Below, piece after piece: positions 17,293-25,697 of a stretch of DNA of 64,000 nt. The stretch is from an uncultured Flavobacteriaceae bacterium (GTDB lineage Bacteria > Bacteroidota > Bacteroidia > Flavobacteriales > Flavobacteriaceae). Positions within the stretch are counted from its first letter, which is position 1. Each line of letters starts with the position of its first letter. The stretch lies in NCBI GenBank assembly GCA_947501625.1, contig CANMWN010000002.1, forward strand, positions 372,001 to 436,000, given 5' to 3'. Under the pieces are notes generated by a model. That model saw nothing but the letters and a program-made list of their open reading frames with translations. It was not told the DNA's origin and did no database searches. A program made the position numbers and the translations under genes.

Positions 17293-17868
17293 GTGAAAAG
17301 ACACTTTTTAATTTACAAACCTTATGGTTATTTAAGCCAATTCATTAATAACCAGAATAGAAGAAAAAACAAAAAATTATTAGGGGAACTATTTGATGTT
17401 CCACCTGAAACTATGGCTATTGGAAGATTGGATGAAAAATCGGAAGGTTTATTGTTGTTAACTACTTGCGGTAAGACAAGTGAATATATACGAAGTAGCA
17501 AAGTTGAAAAGGAATATTACGCGCAAGTTGATGGTGACATAACTGAAGAGGCTATTGAAAAATTGCAAAATGGTGTTGAGATAGGTTTTGACGGAAAGAA
17601 ATATATGACAAAACCTTGCGAAGCAAAAAAGTTAGAGACTATTCCTAAATTTGAAGAGCGTTCCAAAAAAGTAAGAGATGAACGTCACGGACCCACAAGT
17701 TGGATTACAGTTACCTTAACTGAAGGCAAATTTAGACAAGTGCGAAAAATGACTGCTGCAGTTGGTTATCCTACATTACGCTTGGTTAGAGTACGAGTTG
17801 GAAAATTAAAAATTGATCAAATGAAATCTGGAGAAATTGTTGAATTGGAACAGGTTATTAAAGTATAA
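17293..17868 (+). CDS. rluE: 23S rRNA pseudouridine synthase, RluE/RsuA family
   Basis: A 191-residue pseudouridine synthase of the RsuA/RluB/E/F group. It has KPYGYLSQF at the start, the catalytic-Asp motif GRLDEKSEGLLLLTT near residue 45 and the C-terminal RQVRKMTAAVGYPTLRLVRVRVG block. It lacks the N-terminal S4 domain, as RluE does, so RluE (23S U2457 in E. coli numbering) is the best assignment, though the site is inferred from family. The start is GTG; an ATG at 17291 is in another frame and hits a stop at once. Confidence 0.9.
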   Translation: MKRHFLIYKPYGYLSQFINNQNRRKNKKLLGELFDVPPETMAIGRLDEKSEGLLLLTTCGKTSEYIRSSKVEKEYYAQVDGDITEEAIEKLQNGVEIGFDGKKYMTKPCEAKKLETIPKFEERSKKVRDERHGPTSWITVTLTEGKFRQVRKMTAAVGYPTLRLVRVRVGKLKIDQMKSGEIVELEQVIKV

Positions 17869-18114
17869 TTACTTTTTCGTTTCCTTTTTCGGCATTGGTC
17901 CACGCATGTGAATAATTAATCCGTTTAAAAAATTACGTAGTATTTGATCTCCTAATTCCACATATTTGGGGTGCTTCTCATTTCTAAAAAAAGAATTAAT
18001 CTCACTTTTTGAAACCCTAAAATCTACCAAAGCCAATATGTTCACTATATCTTCATCGCGCAATTTATGAGCAACACGCAATTTTTTAAATATATCATTG
18101 TTTGTCAATCCCAT
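17869..18114 (-). CDS. DUF1456 (YehS-like) protein, single domain
   Basis: An 81-residue protein matching one DUF1456 unit: MGLTNNDIFKKLRVAHKLRDEDIVNIL, FRVSKSEINSFFRNEKHPKY and FLNGLIIHMRG. E. coli YehS contains two such units in tandem; here there is one, followed by a short basic tail (PMPKKETKK). Function is unknown. It begins 3 bp after the DEAD-box helicase stop, so the two share a transcript, which hints at a link to RNA metabolism. It ends directly against the convergent pseudouridine synthase gene. Confidence 0.85.
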   Translation of the reverse strand: MGLTNNDIFKKLRVAHKLRDEDIVNILALVDFRVSKSEINSFFRNEKHPKYVELGDQILRNFLNGLIIHMRGPMPKKETKK

Positions 18115-18117
18115 AAC

Positions 18118-19236
18118 TTATACTTTAGTTTCAATAAATCTTATTCCCAAACTATTTTCTAATTCCTTAACTCTATGTGTTTCACTAGGAATTATCAACG
18201 CTATAGAATATCCCGTTTTTCCCGCTCGTGCCGTTCTACCACTTCTATGCGTGTAATATTCAGCCTTTTCTGGTAATTGGTGATGAATTACAAAACCCAA
18301 ATTATTCACATCAATTCCTCTTGCCGAAACATCCGTTGAAACTAGCACATCAATCGTGCCCTTCTTGAACATTCGCATTACTTTATCTCGTTCTCTTTGC
18401 TGCATATCTCCTTGCAATGCATCAACTGAAAAGCCTTCTTCTTTAAGAAACTCAGCTAAATTCTGTGTTCCTGCTTTGGTTCTGCAAAAAATAATTCCTC
18501 TATCATTCCCTCTACTTTCTAGCAACCTAATTAAAGTATCATTCTTCTGCTTTAAGGTTGTTCTTGTAAACAAATGTGTGATATTCTCATTGACCAATGA
18601 ACTTTTATTCACTTCTACTTTTTCGGCATTTGATGACATATATGTTTTAACAATACGTTCAATTTCGCTTGGAAAAGTCGCAGAAAACAACCAAGTATTT
18701 GCCTTTCCACTAGTATATTTTAATATTCTGTTCAAATCTTGTTTAAAACCCATGCTCAACATCTCATCTGCTTCATCCAACACAATAGTCTGTGCATTAT
18801 TTACATTCACAGCACCTCGCTCAATCAAATCTAATAATCTTCCAGGAGTAGCAACCACAACATGAGTAGTTCTTTGCAAATTTTTAATTTGCTTCTCTAT
18901 TTTCTCACCTCCAAAAACACATTCAACAAATATTTTTTCATCATTATATTTTGTGAATTTAAATAACTGTTTTTTAATTTGCTGTGCTAGTTCCCTTGTT
19001 GGAGACAATATAAGTGCTTGAACACTTGACTTTTTAGGGTCTATTTTATGAAGAATAGGCAAGCCATAAGCGGCTGTTTTTCCAGTACCTGTTTGCGCTA
19101 ATCCTATAAAATCAATTGCTGAATCTACTAATTTTGGAATTGTTTTTTCTTGAATTTCGGTAGGAGACTTAATTCCTAATTCGTTTAAACTTTTTATATA
19201 ATTTTTATGGATTCCTAATCCTTTAAATGCCGACAT
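18118..19236 (-). CDS. DEAD-box ATP-dependent RNA helicase
   Basis: A 372-residue DEAD-box helicase with the start placed at ATG 19236 (MSAFKGLGIHKNYIKSLNELG). The Q motif is SPTEIQEKTIP, Walker A AQTGTGKT, PTRELA, TPGRL, DEAD (VLDEADEML), SAT (LFSATFP), then ARGIDVNN and HRSGRTARAG in the second lobe. It is a minimal two-lobe protein with no long basic tail, unlike most RhlE/DeaD/CsdA relatives. It probably unwinds RNA in ribosome assembly or RNA decay. A TACTTTTG -7 element lies 19 nt upstream. DUF1456 follows in the operon. Confidence 0.93.
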   Translation of the reverse strand: MSAFKGLGIHKNYIKSLNELGIKSPTEIQEKTIPKLVDSAIDFIGLAQTGTGKTAAYGLPILHKIDPKKSSVQALILSPTRELAQQIKKQLFKFTKYNDEKIFVECVFGGEKIEKQIKNLQRTTHVVVATPGRLLDLIERGAVNVNNAQTIVLDEADEMLSMGFKQDLNRILKYTSGKANTWLFSATFPSEIERIVKTYMSSNAEKVEVNKSSLVNENITHLFTRTTLKQKNDTLIRLLESRGNDRGIIFCRTKAGTQNLAEFLKEEGFSVDALQGDMQQRERDKVMRMFKKGTIDVLVSTDVSARGIDVNNLGFVIHHQLPEKAEYYTHRSGRTARAGKTGYSIALIIPSETHRVKELENSLGIRFIETKV

Positions 19237-19255
19237 ATCTAAATTTAATTGACTG

Positions 19256-19263
19256 CAAAAGTA
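19256..19263 (-). promoter_or_regulatory. -7 promoter element for the DEAD-box helicase
   Basis: The minus strand reads TACTTTTG, an exact TAnnTTTG match, 19 nt ahead of the ATG at 19236. This position supports the shorter start, since the upstream alternative at 19266 would lie before the promoter. Confidence 0.5.
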
Positions 19264-19368
19264 CACCTTATTTTAATGATTATTACCATTCAACTAAATG
19301 ATAATTTAAACTTATTAATATTTTTTACTATATTTAAAACCTATTAACTTACTTAAAATAAAAACATT

Positions 19369-19800
19369 ATGTCAAATTTAAACAAACCAAATGGCGGCTT
19401 TTGGATTATTAGTATAGTCGCTTTAATTTGGAATGCTATGGGAGTTATGGCTTATCTTGGTCAGGCTTACATGGGAGAAGAAGTCATTGCGGCTCTTCCA
19501 GAAAATGAACAAGCACTTTATGCTAATATTCCTGCATGGTACACAGCAGCATTTGCCATTGCGGTATTTGGAGGTTTACTAGGTTGTATTCTATTATTAT
19601 TGAGAAACAAACTTGCGAAACCTGTTTTATTTATTTCTTTAATAGGTGTGCTAGTACAAATGTTCTACAACTTTTTTATTAGCAACTCAATGGAAGTTTA
19701 TGGTCCAGGAAGTGCAGTAATGCCTATAATGGTCATTATTATTTCATTTTTCCTTGTTTGGTTTGCAAAACGCAATATTGCCAAAGGGTGGTTGAAATAA
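19369..19800 (+). CDS. Four-helix integral membrane protein of unknown function
   Basis: A 143-residue membrane protein with four hydrophobic helices (about residues 10-30, 57-78, 84-104 and 115-133) and short loops; the first loop is acidic (GEEVIAALPENEQALY). It resembles small flavobacterial hypothetical membrane proteins, but I cannot assign a function. A TATATTTA near-match to the -7 element sits about 30 nt upstream, and a strong terminator follows 10 bp after the stop, so it appears to be a single-gene unit. Confidence 0.8.
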   Translation: MSNLNKPNGGFWIISIVALIWNAMGVMAYLGQAYMGEEVIAALPENEQALYANIPAWYTAAFAIAVFGGLLGCILLLLRNKLAKPVLFISLIGVLVQMFYNFFISNSMEVYGPGSAVMPIMVIIISFFLVWFAKRNIAKGWLK

Positions 19801-19810
19801 TTTAAAAAAT

Positions 19811-19845
19811 AAAAAAAGTCCTAATTTAAAATTAGGACTTTTTTT
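19811..19845 (+). terminator. Strong intrinsic terminator
   Basis: A 15-bp perfect stem (AAAAAAAGTCCTAAT paired with its complement) around the loop TTAAA, ending in a run of T. It lies just after the four-helix membrane protein gene and before the PrsW-type gene. Confidence 0.85.
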
Positions 19846-19871
19846 ATTCCCTTTTTTAATACATTTACCAA

Positions 19872-21044
19872 ATGGTAGTATATATAATCTTAGATTTAAT
19901 TGGAATCTTTTTGTTTTTTAAATGGGTAAAGTTGCAACATACTGCATATAAAACGACATCAAGTAAATCCAATTTTTTTACACTCCACAGATTTAAACCT
20001 ATACTACTTTTCGTAAGTATTATACTCATTCCAATTATCATTGTCAATCTGACTCCTATAGAAACTAAATTTCATATTTCTAATGAATTACTCAATGAAA
20101 ATAACTTTATATATTCAACTGTTTTATCACTGTTTGTAAGCCTTGTCTGGTTTATGTATATCTATAAATTAGACATTTTTAATAAAGAAAAAATTAAACA
20201 TTTAATCTTGATTTTCTTTCTAGGAAGTTTTTTTACATTGCTTGCTGATATTCCTTATGAATTAATTCATTCATTAGGTTTTAAAAACTCTACTAACCCG
20301 TTTCTAAGTTTTATTTACAGTGTTTTTGGAATTGGATTGATTGAAGAAATCATTAAGTTAATTCCGCTTTTAATTATTTTGCGATTCACAAAAGCAATTG
20401 ACGAACCTTACGATTATATACTCTACGCTTCTACTGCTGCACTTGGATTTGCATTTGTAGAAAATACAATGTATTTATTTTCGCACGGTATTGAAATTAT
20501 CAATGCCAGAGCATTATATGCTACTGTTGCTCATATGACTTTTAGTTCTATGATTGCTTATGGATTATTCCTCATTAAATTTAAAAAGACAAACAGAAAC
20601 CCAAAATTAATTTTTATTCTATTCTTTTTCCTTGCCATTTTCTCTCACGGATTCTATGACTTTTGGCTCATCAATAAAATTGCTTCTGCTTTTAGTGGCT
20701 TAACTACCCTATTTTTCTTAATTACTATACATCTATGGTTCATTATGAAAAATAACACTCTAAACGTTTCGAATTTTTATTCTGATAAATTCACTATTGA
20801 TAATGACAAGTTAAAAATATACTTAATTATATCATTACTAAGTATTTTTATGTTTTCTTATCTCTATGTAGCCTTTAAATGGAATAGTATCGAAGCAAAT
20901 AGATTTTTGTTTAGATCTGTTTTAGTGTATGGGTTTATAATTTTTTACTTAATTGCTACTCTTAGTCAATTTAACCTTATTGAAGGATTATTAAAACCTT
21001 TTAAATTGAATTTCAATAACTTAATCCCAAAAAATAAAAAGTAA
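19872..21044 (+). CDS. PrsW-family intramembrane metalloprotease
   Basis: A 390-residue polytopic membrane protein with ten or so hydrophobic spans. It carries all PrsW/CPBP-superfamily motifs: E158-E159-x-x-K162 in GLIEEIIKLIP, FAFVEN at 193-198, His221 in VAHMTFSS and H259xxxD263 in FSHGFYDFW. The superfamily includes the protease that cuts the anti-sigma factor RsiW in Bacillus. The substrate here is unknown; membrane-bound anti-sigma-like proteins such as the one at 30252-30701 are imaginable targets, but this is speculation. The last three spans beyond residue 270 are an extra C-terminal part not needed for the core fold. Confidence 0.88.
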   Translation: MVVYIILDLIGIFLFFKWVKLQHTAYKTTSSKSNFFTLHRFKPILLFVSIILIPIIIVNLTPIETKFHISNELLNENNFIYSTVLSLFVSLVWFMYIYKLDIFNKEKIKHLILIFFLGSFFTLLADIPYELIHSLGFKNSTNPFLSFIYSVFGIGLIEEIIKLIPLLIILRFTKAIDEPYDYILYASTAALGFAFVENTMYLFSHGIEIINARALYATVAHMTFSSMIAYGLFLIKFKKTNRNPKLIFILFFFLAIFSHGFYDFWLINKIASAFSGLTTLFFLITIHLWFIMKNNTLNVSNFYSDKFTIDNDKLKIYLIISLLSIFMFSYLYVAFKWNSIEANRFLFRSVLVYGFIIFYLIATLSQFNLIEGLLKPFKLNFNNLIPKNKK

Positions 21045-21048
21045 TTTA

Positions 21049-21231
21049 TTACTGACCTATTTCAGTTGCACTAAAACTTACTAACTCATCGTTTTCAAAA
21101 GAAGCGATTATCTCAATAGGATTACAACAAACCTCACAATCTTTAATATATTCTAGAAAACGTTCAGAAGTATCTAGTAAAAAAGAAATTTCCTCCCAGC
21201 AATGTGGACATTGAAAAAAGTGTTCGAGCAT
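21049..21231 (-). CDS. CPxCG-type cysteine-rich small protein
   Basis: A 60-residue protein with two Cys pairs, CPHC (residues 8-11) and CEVCCNP (33-39), spaced for one zinc ribbon. It fits the CPXCG-motif family of small zinc-binding proteins of unknown function. It starts 1 bp after the stop of the fused E1 dehydrogenase gene, so it is the tail gene of that operon; such small ribbons often sit beside metabolic genes without a known role. Confidence 0.82.
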   Translation of the reverse strand: MLEHFFQCPHCWEEISFLLDTSERFLEYIKDCEVCCNPIEIIASFENDELVSFSATEIGQ

Positions 21232-21232
21232 T

Positions 21233-23164
21233 CTAATAAGCCAATAATTCTTTTAAATCCTCTACAAACCTATTTTTTGGCAAATAATTATTTTCCAAAT
21301 GCTTTACAAACGGAATTGGAGTTTCTATACTTGCACAGCGTTTTACTGGTGCATCTAAATCTTCAAAACAGTTTTCTGTAATCTGCGCTGATAAATCTGA
21401 AGCAATTCCTCCAAACATACTATCCTCTTGCAAGATGATAACTTTTCCAGTCTTTTTTACTGAAGTAAAAACTGCATCAGTATCTAATGGCTGTAAGGTT
21501 CTTAAATCAAGTAAATCAGCACTAATTGTGGCATTTTCTTCCAAAGTTTTTAAAGCCCAATGAACTCCAGCACCGTAAGTAACAATTGTTACATCACTAC
21601 CTTCTTTCAATACACTTGCTTTTCCAAAGGGAATTGTAAAATAACCTTCGGTAACTTCTTGATATACTGAACGGTATAATGCTTTATGCTCAAAGAACAT
21701 CACTGGATTTGGATCTTCTATAGCAGTTGCCAGTAATCCTTTAGCATCTTGTGGAAATGCTGGATATACAACTTTTAATCCTGGAGTGTGCGTAAACCAT
21801 GCTTCATTTGTTTGACTATGAAATGGACCTGCCTCAACATCAGCACCGCAAGGCATTCGTAACACAATATCGGCATTTTGTCCCCAACGATAGTGAGACT
21901 TTGCCAACAAATTTACAACAGGATTAAATCCAGAGGTAACAAAATCAGCAAACTGCAACTCAACAACACTTTTTATTCCTTTGACAGACAAACCATAGGC
22001 AGTTTCAATAATACCAGATTCACAAATTGGAGTATTTCTAACTCTGCCTTCACCAAATTGTTTTAAAAAACCTTCAGTAATCTTAAATACACCACCATAA
22101 TCTGCAATATCTTGGCCCATAATTACCAAGTCATTATGCTTCTCCATAGACTGTGTTAAGCCATTGGAAATAGCATCAATCAAGCGAATCTTACTCTTTT
22201 TATCAGTCGGTGTTGTTTCTTGATAATCAAAAGCTTGAAATACATCATTTAATTCATTTTCAATGGTTGAAGTATGTGCTTCTTCATCAAAAGCCATTTT
22301 TAAATGACTATTAATTTCATTTTTTATTTCCTTTCTGAATAATTCATCATCATCATTAGAAAGAATGTTATTTTCAATTAAATAGTTCTTGTAGTTATCA
22401 ATTGGATCTTTCTTTGCCCATTCATCTTGCAATTCTTTTGGTACATATTTAGTGCCACTCGCCTCTTCATGTCCACGCATTCTGAAAGTTTTAAACTCCA
22501 ATAAGATAGGTCTTGGTTTTTTTCTAACATCTTCAGCCAACTCATTTACTTTCGTGTAAACTTCTATAATATTATTACCATCAATGGTATGACTTTCCAT
22601 TCCATAACCTATTCCTTTATCTGCAACGTCTTGATTTTTAAATTGTTGACTACTTGGTGTTGATAACCCATAACCATTATGTTCAATACAAAAAAGTACT
22701 GGTAAACTCCATACGGAAGCAATATTTAATGCTTCATGAAAATCACCTTCACTTGTCCCTCCTTCTCCAGAAAATACTGCTGTGACTTTTTCATCATTTT
22801 GCAATTTACTGGCAAGCGCAATTCCATCTGCTACACCTAATTGTGGTCCCAAATGAGAAATCATACCAACAATATTATATTCTTGCGTACCAAAATGAAA
22901 AGAACGATCTCTACCTTTGGTAAATCCATTCATTTTCCCTTGCCATTGACTAAACAATCTATGCAAAGGTATTTTTCGGGTAGTAAAAACGCCTAAATTA
23001 CGGTGCATTGGCAAAATGTATTCGTCAGAATTTAAAGCCGAAGTTACACCAACTGAGATTGCTTCCTGACCTATTCCAGAAAACCATTTAGATATTTTTC
23101 CTTGACGCAATAAAACCAACATTTTCTCTTCAATCATTCGAGGTTTTAATAGCGACTTATACAA
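21233..23164 (-). CDS. Branched-chain 2-oxoacid dehydrogenase E1, alpha and beta chains fused
   Basis: A 643-residue fusion of E1 alpha (about 1-315) and E1 beta (about 325-643), thiamine-diphosphate-dependent. The alpha part has PMHRNLGVF, GRDRSFHFG and the ThDP/Mg motif GEGGTSEGDFHEALN..EHNGYGLS; the beta part has GQDIADYGGVFKITEGF, ESGIIETAYG, ELQFADF and HSQTNEAWFTHTPGL. It decarboxylates branched-chain keto acids for the E2/E3 complex; E2 and E3 are not in this window. Fusion is usual in Flavobacteria. Oddity: no ATG or GTG exists between the upstream stop and the conserved N-terminus. The start given is TTG; a rarer ATT near 23215 is possible. Confidence 0.9.
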   Translation of the reverse strand: MYKSLLKPRMIEEKMLVLLRQGKISKWFSGIGQEAISVGVTSALNSDEYILPMHRNLGVFTTRKIPLHRLFSQWQGKMNGFTKGRDRSFHFGTQEYNIVGMISHLGPQLGVADGIALASKLQNDEKVTAVFSGEGGTSEGDFHEALNIASVWSLPVLFCIEHNGYGLSTPSSQQFKNQDVADKGIGYGMESHTIDGNNIIEVYTKVNELAEDVRKKPRPILLEFKTFRMRGHEEASGTKYVPKELQDEWAKKDPIDNYKNYLIENNILSNDDDELFRKEIKNEINSHLKMAFDEEAHTSTIENELNDVFQAFDYQETTPTDKKSKIRLIDAISNGLTQSMEKHNDLVIMGQDIADYGGVFKITEGFLKQFGEGRVRNTPICESGIIETAYGLSVKGIKSVVELQFADFVTSGFNPVVNLLAKSHYRWGQNADIVLRMPCGADVEAGPFHSQTNEAWFTHTPGLKVVYPAFPQDAKGLLATAIEDPNPVMFFEHKALYRSVYQEVTEGYFTIPFGKASVLKEGSDVTIVTYGAGVHWALKTLEENATISADLLDLRTLQPLDTDAVFTSVKKTGKVIILQEDSMFGGIASDLSAQITENCFEDLDAPVKRCASIETPIPFVKHLENNYLPKNRFVEDLKELLAY

Positions 23165-23265
23165 ATCAACTAACTGATTATCAGATAAGTTATGTTTATT
23201 ATAATTAATGATAATATTAGATTTAAAATTTTGATAAATATACTGTAAAATATATGAGTAAATAA

Positions 23266-23297
23266 AAAATCTTCATCAAAAAAATGATGAAGATTTT
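23266..23297 (-). terminator. Intrinsic terminator after the Lrp-type gene
   Basis: On the minus strand a 13-bp stem (AAAATCTTCATCA with its complement) around six T residues is followed by TTTTTATTT. It lies 22 bp after the Lrp/AsnC gene and upstream of the fused E1 gene, so the two are separate transcripts. Confidence 0.75.
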
Positions 23298-23318
23298 AAC
23301 TTATTTATTTACTATTTT

Positions 23319-23798
23319 TTACAAATCTCTAAATACAGAATGCATCAATCGCTTCTTATCATTGATGCTTTCCTCAAGGGAGATCATTGTCTCTGTTCGT
23401 GCTACTCCTGGAATATCATCAATCATAAAAATAATTTCTTTCGCATGATTGGTATTTTTTGCTCTTATCTTGCAAAAAATATTATATTTACCTGCAGTAA
23501 TGTAAGCAACAGTAATATTAGGAATCAATCCTAATGCATCAATCACATCTTTAGTTCTAGATGTTTTCTCAAGATATACACCAATATGAGCAATAAATGC
23601 ATAGTTCATTTTTTCATAATCAATAGTTAAAGTTGAACCTTTAATGATACCCTCTTCTTCCATTTTTTTTACTCGCACATGAATTGTACCAGCTGAAACT
23701 ACTAGTTTCTTAGCAATATCAGTAAAAGGTGTACGAGCATTATCTATTAAAATATCTAAAATTTGATGATCAATTTCATCTAATACAAACTTCTTCAT
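23319..23798 (-). CDS. Lrp/AsnC-family transcriptional regulator
   Basis: A 159-residue regulator: N-terminal helix-turn-helix (LDEIDHQILDILIDNARTPFTDIAKKLVVSAGTIHVRVKKMEEEGII) and C-terminal RAM/AsnC ligand-binding domain (about 70-150, with YITAGKYNIFCKIRAKN and ETMISLEES). These proteins sense amino acids. It lies upstream of the branched-chain keto-acid dehydrogenase E1 gene but is separated from it by a terminator; control of that gene is plausible because both deal with branched-chain amino acids, but there is no direct proof here. A TATATTTG -7 element precedes it. Confidence 0.93.
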   Translation of the reverse strand: MKKFVLDEIDHQILDILIDNARTPFTDIAKKLVVSAGTIHVRVKKMEEEGIIKGSTLTIDYEKMNYAFIAHIGVYLEKTSRTKDVIDALGLIPNITVAYITAGKYNIFCKIRAKNTNHAKEIIFMIDDIPGVARTETMISLEESINDKKRLMHSVFRDL

Positions 23799-23824
23799 TG
23801 ATTATGTTTTTTGTAAACTTATAG

Positions 23825-23832
23825 CAAATATA
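23825..23832 (-). promoter_or_regulatory. -7 promoter element for the Lrp-type gene
   Basis: The minus strand reads TATATTTG, an exact match, 26 nt upstream of the start codon. A TTG lies 15 nt further upstream, somewhat closer than the usual spacing. Confidence 0.55.
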
Positions 23833-23885
23833 ATAATTATTTTTAACCAAAAAGTTAATTTTATTATTAAATTAATAAAATATTA

Positions 23886-24974
23886 CTAATTATAATGTTT
23901 ATTATTAAAATCAATTTCTAAATGCCCATAAAAATCATTTAAATCACCGATTTTTTCAACCGACTCATATCTTATTAATTTATTATCTACCACTTTATAT
24001 TTAAACAGAATACCTAAATTCGTTAAAGTTTCTTTACCATCAACAGTATATAAAGCATTCTTATAAATAATATCAAAAAAATTAGAGTTGTTATTTGGTA
24101 TATCAAAATAAGGTTTGTATTTGTTATAATCGTTTGACTTCGCTATAAAATTGAGTCCTTGTAACAAAGCAATAAAATTATATTTTCTTGTCTCTTCTCT
24201 CTCATAATCACCAGTAAAATGACCAGCTTCTACTAAAATGGTATTATAACCTAACTTTTGAAAATTATCACCAGTTGCAGTTGGATAAAACTCATCAGTA
24301 TATCTTCCTACTTGATTAGGTATTATCTCTTGAAGTACTGAATTCATTGACACAATCACCGACATTGTTTCTTTACGACTTTGTGTTAATGTGCGTTCTA
24401 CATCAATTGAAGGTGCTAAAAAAGACAAAGTTGCAGGATTTTTAGTCCCTTCAACATTAAAGATAGTGCGCTGATCGTGAAGGTTAAAACAAAAATCTGG
24501 TTTAAATTCATCCAAAACATTTCTTAAAAGTTTACTTTCAACTGCTTTTAAATCAACTGCATCTCTATTTAAATCTATATCATTAGCATTTTCTCGTGTA
24601 TATGTAATTGCACCATCAGGATTGAGTATAGGTATAAAAATTAATGTACAATTAGCTAATATTTGCTCTTTTATCTCAGGTGCCTCTTCAGAATCATTAA
24701 AAAATCTAAATAGGTCAAAGAGTGCCTTTGTTCCAGTACTTTCGTTACCATGCATTTGAGACCAAATCAAGGCTCTTTTTTCACCTTTACCTATCGAAAT
24801 CTTATAAATTGGAATGCCATTTTCAGATTTTCCTAAAATTTTAGTTTTAAATTCTGATGGTAAATCATTAATTAATGGCTCAATATCATCAAATAGAATT
24901 CGTAAACCAGTCAATTTTGATTCAAAATTGTTGGTATACCAATTTATTATATCTTTTAAATAGACTGATTTCAT
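23886..24974 (-). CDS. M14-family zinc carboxypeptidase
   Basis: A 362-residue M14 metallopeptidase. Zinc ligands are His75 and Glu78 in SQMHGNEST and His166 in FNLHDQR; the Arg/Asn substrate clamp is in DIDLNRDAV (near 135) and the catalytic Glu is Glu249 in ILVEAGHF. No signal peptide is visible, so it is probably cytoplasmic, acting on small peptides or peptidoglycan-type substrates; the exact substrate is unknown. The last 80 residues lie outside the catalytic core. It is a single-gene unit as far as visible. Confidence 0.9.
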   Translation of the reverse strand: MKSVYLKDIINWYTNNFESKLTGLRILFDDIEPLINDLPSEFKTKILGKSENGIPIYKISIGKGEKRALIWSQMHGNESTGTKALFDLFRFFNDSEEAPEIKEQILANCTLIFIPILNPDGAITYTRENANDIDLNRDAVDLKAVESKLLRNVLDEFKPDFCFNLHDQRTIFNVEGTKNPATLSFLAPSIDVERTLTQSRKETMSVIVSMNSVLQEIIPNQVGRYTDEFYPTATGDNFQKLGYNTILVEAGHFTGDYEREETRKYNFIALLQGLNFIAKSNDYNKYKPYFDIPNNNSNFFDIIYKNALYTVDGKETLTNLGILFKYKVVDNKLIRYESVEKIGDLNDFYGHLEIDFNNKHYN

Positions 24975-25271
24975 ATTACAAAAATAACCTTTTTATTGAT
25001 ACTGTTTTTGTGCTAATTTATCCAAAAAATGGGTGTACAAAAAACACAAATACTATACTGAAAATTTCAATAAAGTTTACAGTTGTAATAATCAATTATT
25101 TCATTGCAACAAATCCATTTCTTAAACCACTCAAAATTTTAACATTTAAATTTATTGTGTATATTGTTATAAATTTTATTTATATTAAAAAAATAAACGA
25201 CTGTATTTTAATAATTTACATTATATTATATAAAGTAATATTTTAATTTAAAAATATCCTTTCACGATTGC
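24975..25271. other. AT-rich gene-free stretch
   Basis: About 300 bases between the carboxypeptidase gene and the XRE-type gene hold no convincing frame, hairpin, tRNA or repeat. It is very A/T-rich (long runs such as TTATATTATATAAAG) and ends in the promoter of the XRE gene. Confidence 0.6.
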
Positions 25272-25302
25272 TTGTAATTGATTGAATGAAAATTTACATT
25301 TG
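25272..25302 (+). promoter_or_regulatory. Promoter of the XRE-type regulator
   Basis: TTG at 25272-25274, 20 nt spacer, TACATTTG at 25295-25302: both Bacteroidota promoter elements at normal spacing, 22 nt ahead of the ATG at 25325. This placement decides against the longer frame starting at 25286, which would begin inside the promoter. Confidence 0.65.
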
Positions 25303-25324
25303 TAACTCACTAGAAACTGTTACA

Positions 25325-25684
25325 ATGGTAAACAATATTGAGTTCGCTGAACGATTAAAAAAAATGATGGAATTTTATGGGTTAACTGCAACTGCTCTAG
25401 CAGAATCTATACACGTACAACGCTCAAGTATTTCACATTTACTCTCTGGAAGAAATAAACCTAGTTTAGATTTTGTGTTAAAAATTTTAGAAACCTATCC
25501 TGAAGTAGAATTATATTGGTTATTAAAAGGTGAAGGAACTTTTCCGAGGCAAAAATACGCAACTAATCAAGACCCCTCAACACTATTCGATTTTTCTGAA
25601 AAAGACAATAATGGCTCTGATGAAGAAATTGAAAACATCATTATTTTCTATAAAAACGGAACTTTTAAAAAATTTAAACATTAG
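25325..25684 (+). CDS. XRE-family helix-turn-helix protein
   Basis: A 119-residue DNA-binding protein. Residues 1-70 form the Cro/C1-type helix-turn-helix (FAERLKKMMEFYGLTATALAESIHVQRSSISHLLSGRNKPSLDFVLKILE). The WLLKGEGTFPR segment after it is typical of Bacteroidota chromosomal XRE proteins. The C-terminal part is acidic (EKDNNGSDEEIENI) then basic (KNGTFKKFKH). No toxin or phage neighbour is seen, so it is probably a stand-alone regulator. Its targets are unknown. Confidence 0.88.
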   Translation: MVNNIEFAERLKKMMEFYGLTATALAESIHVQRSSISHLLSGRNKPSLDFVLKILETYPEVELYWLLKGEGTFPRQKYATNQDPSTLFDFSEKDNNGSDEEIENIIIFYKNGTFKKFKH

Positions 25685-25697
25685 AATTTACCTAACA

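Noticed and set aside
18356-18865. 169-codon plus-strand frame
   Set aside because: Antisense to the conserved DEAD-box helicase gene; a codon-bias shadow.
19236-19266. Longer N-terminus of the DEAD-box helicase from 19266
   Set aside because: The -7 promoter element at 19256-19263 lies inside this extension, so it cannot be translated from that transcript.
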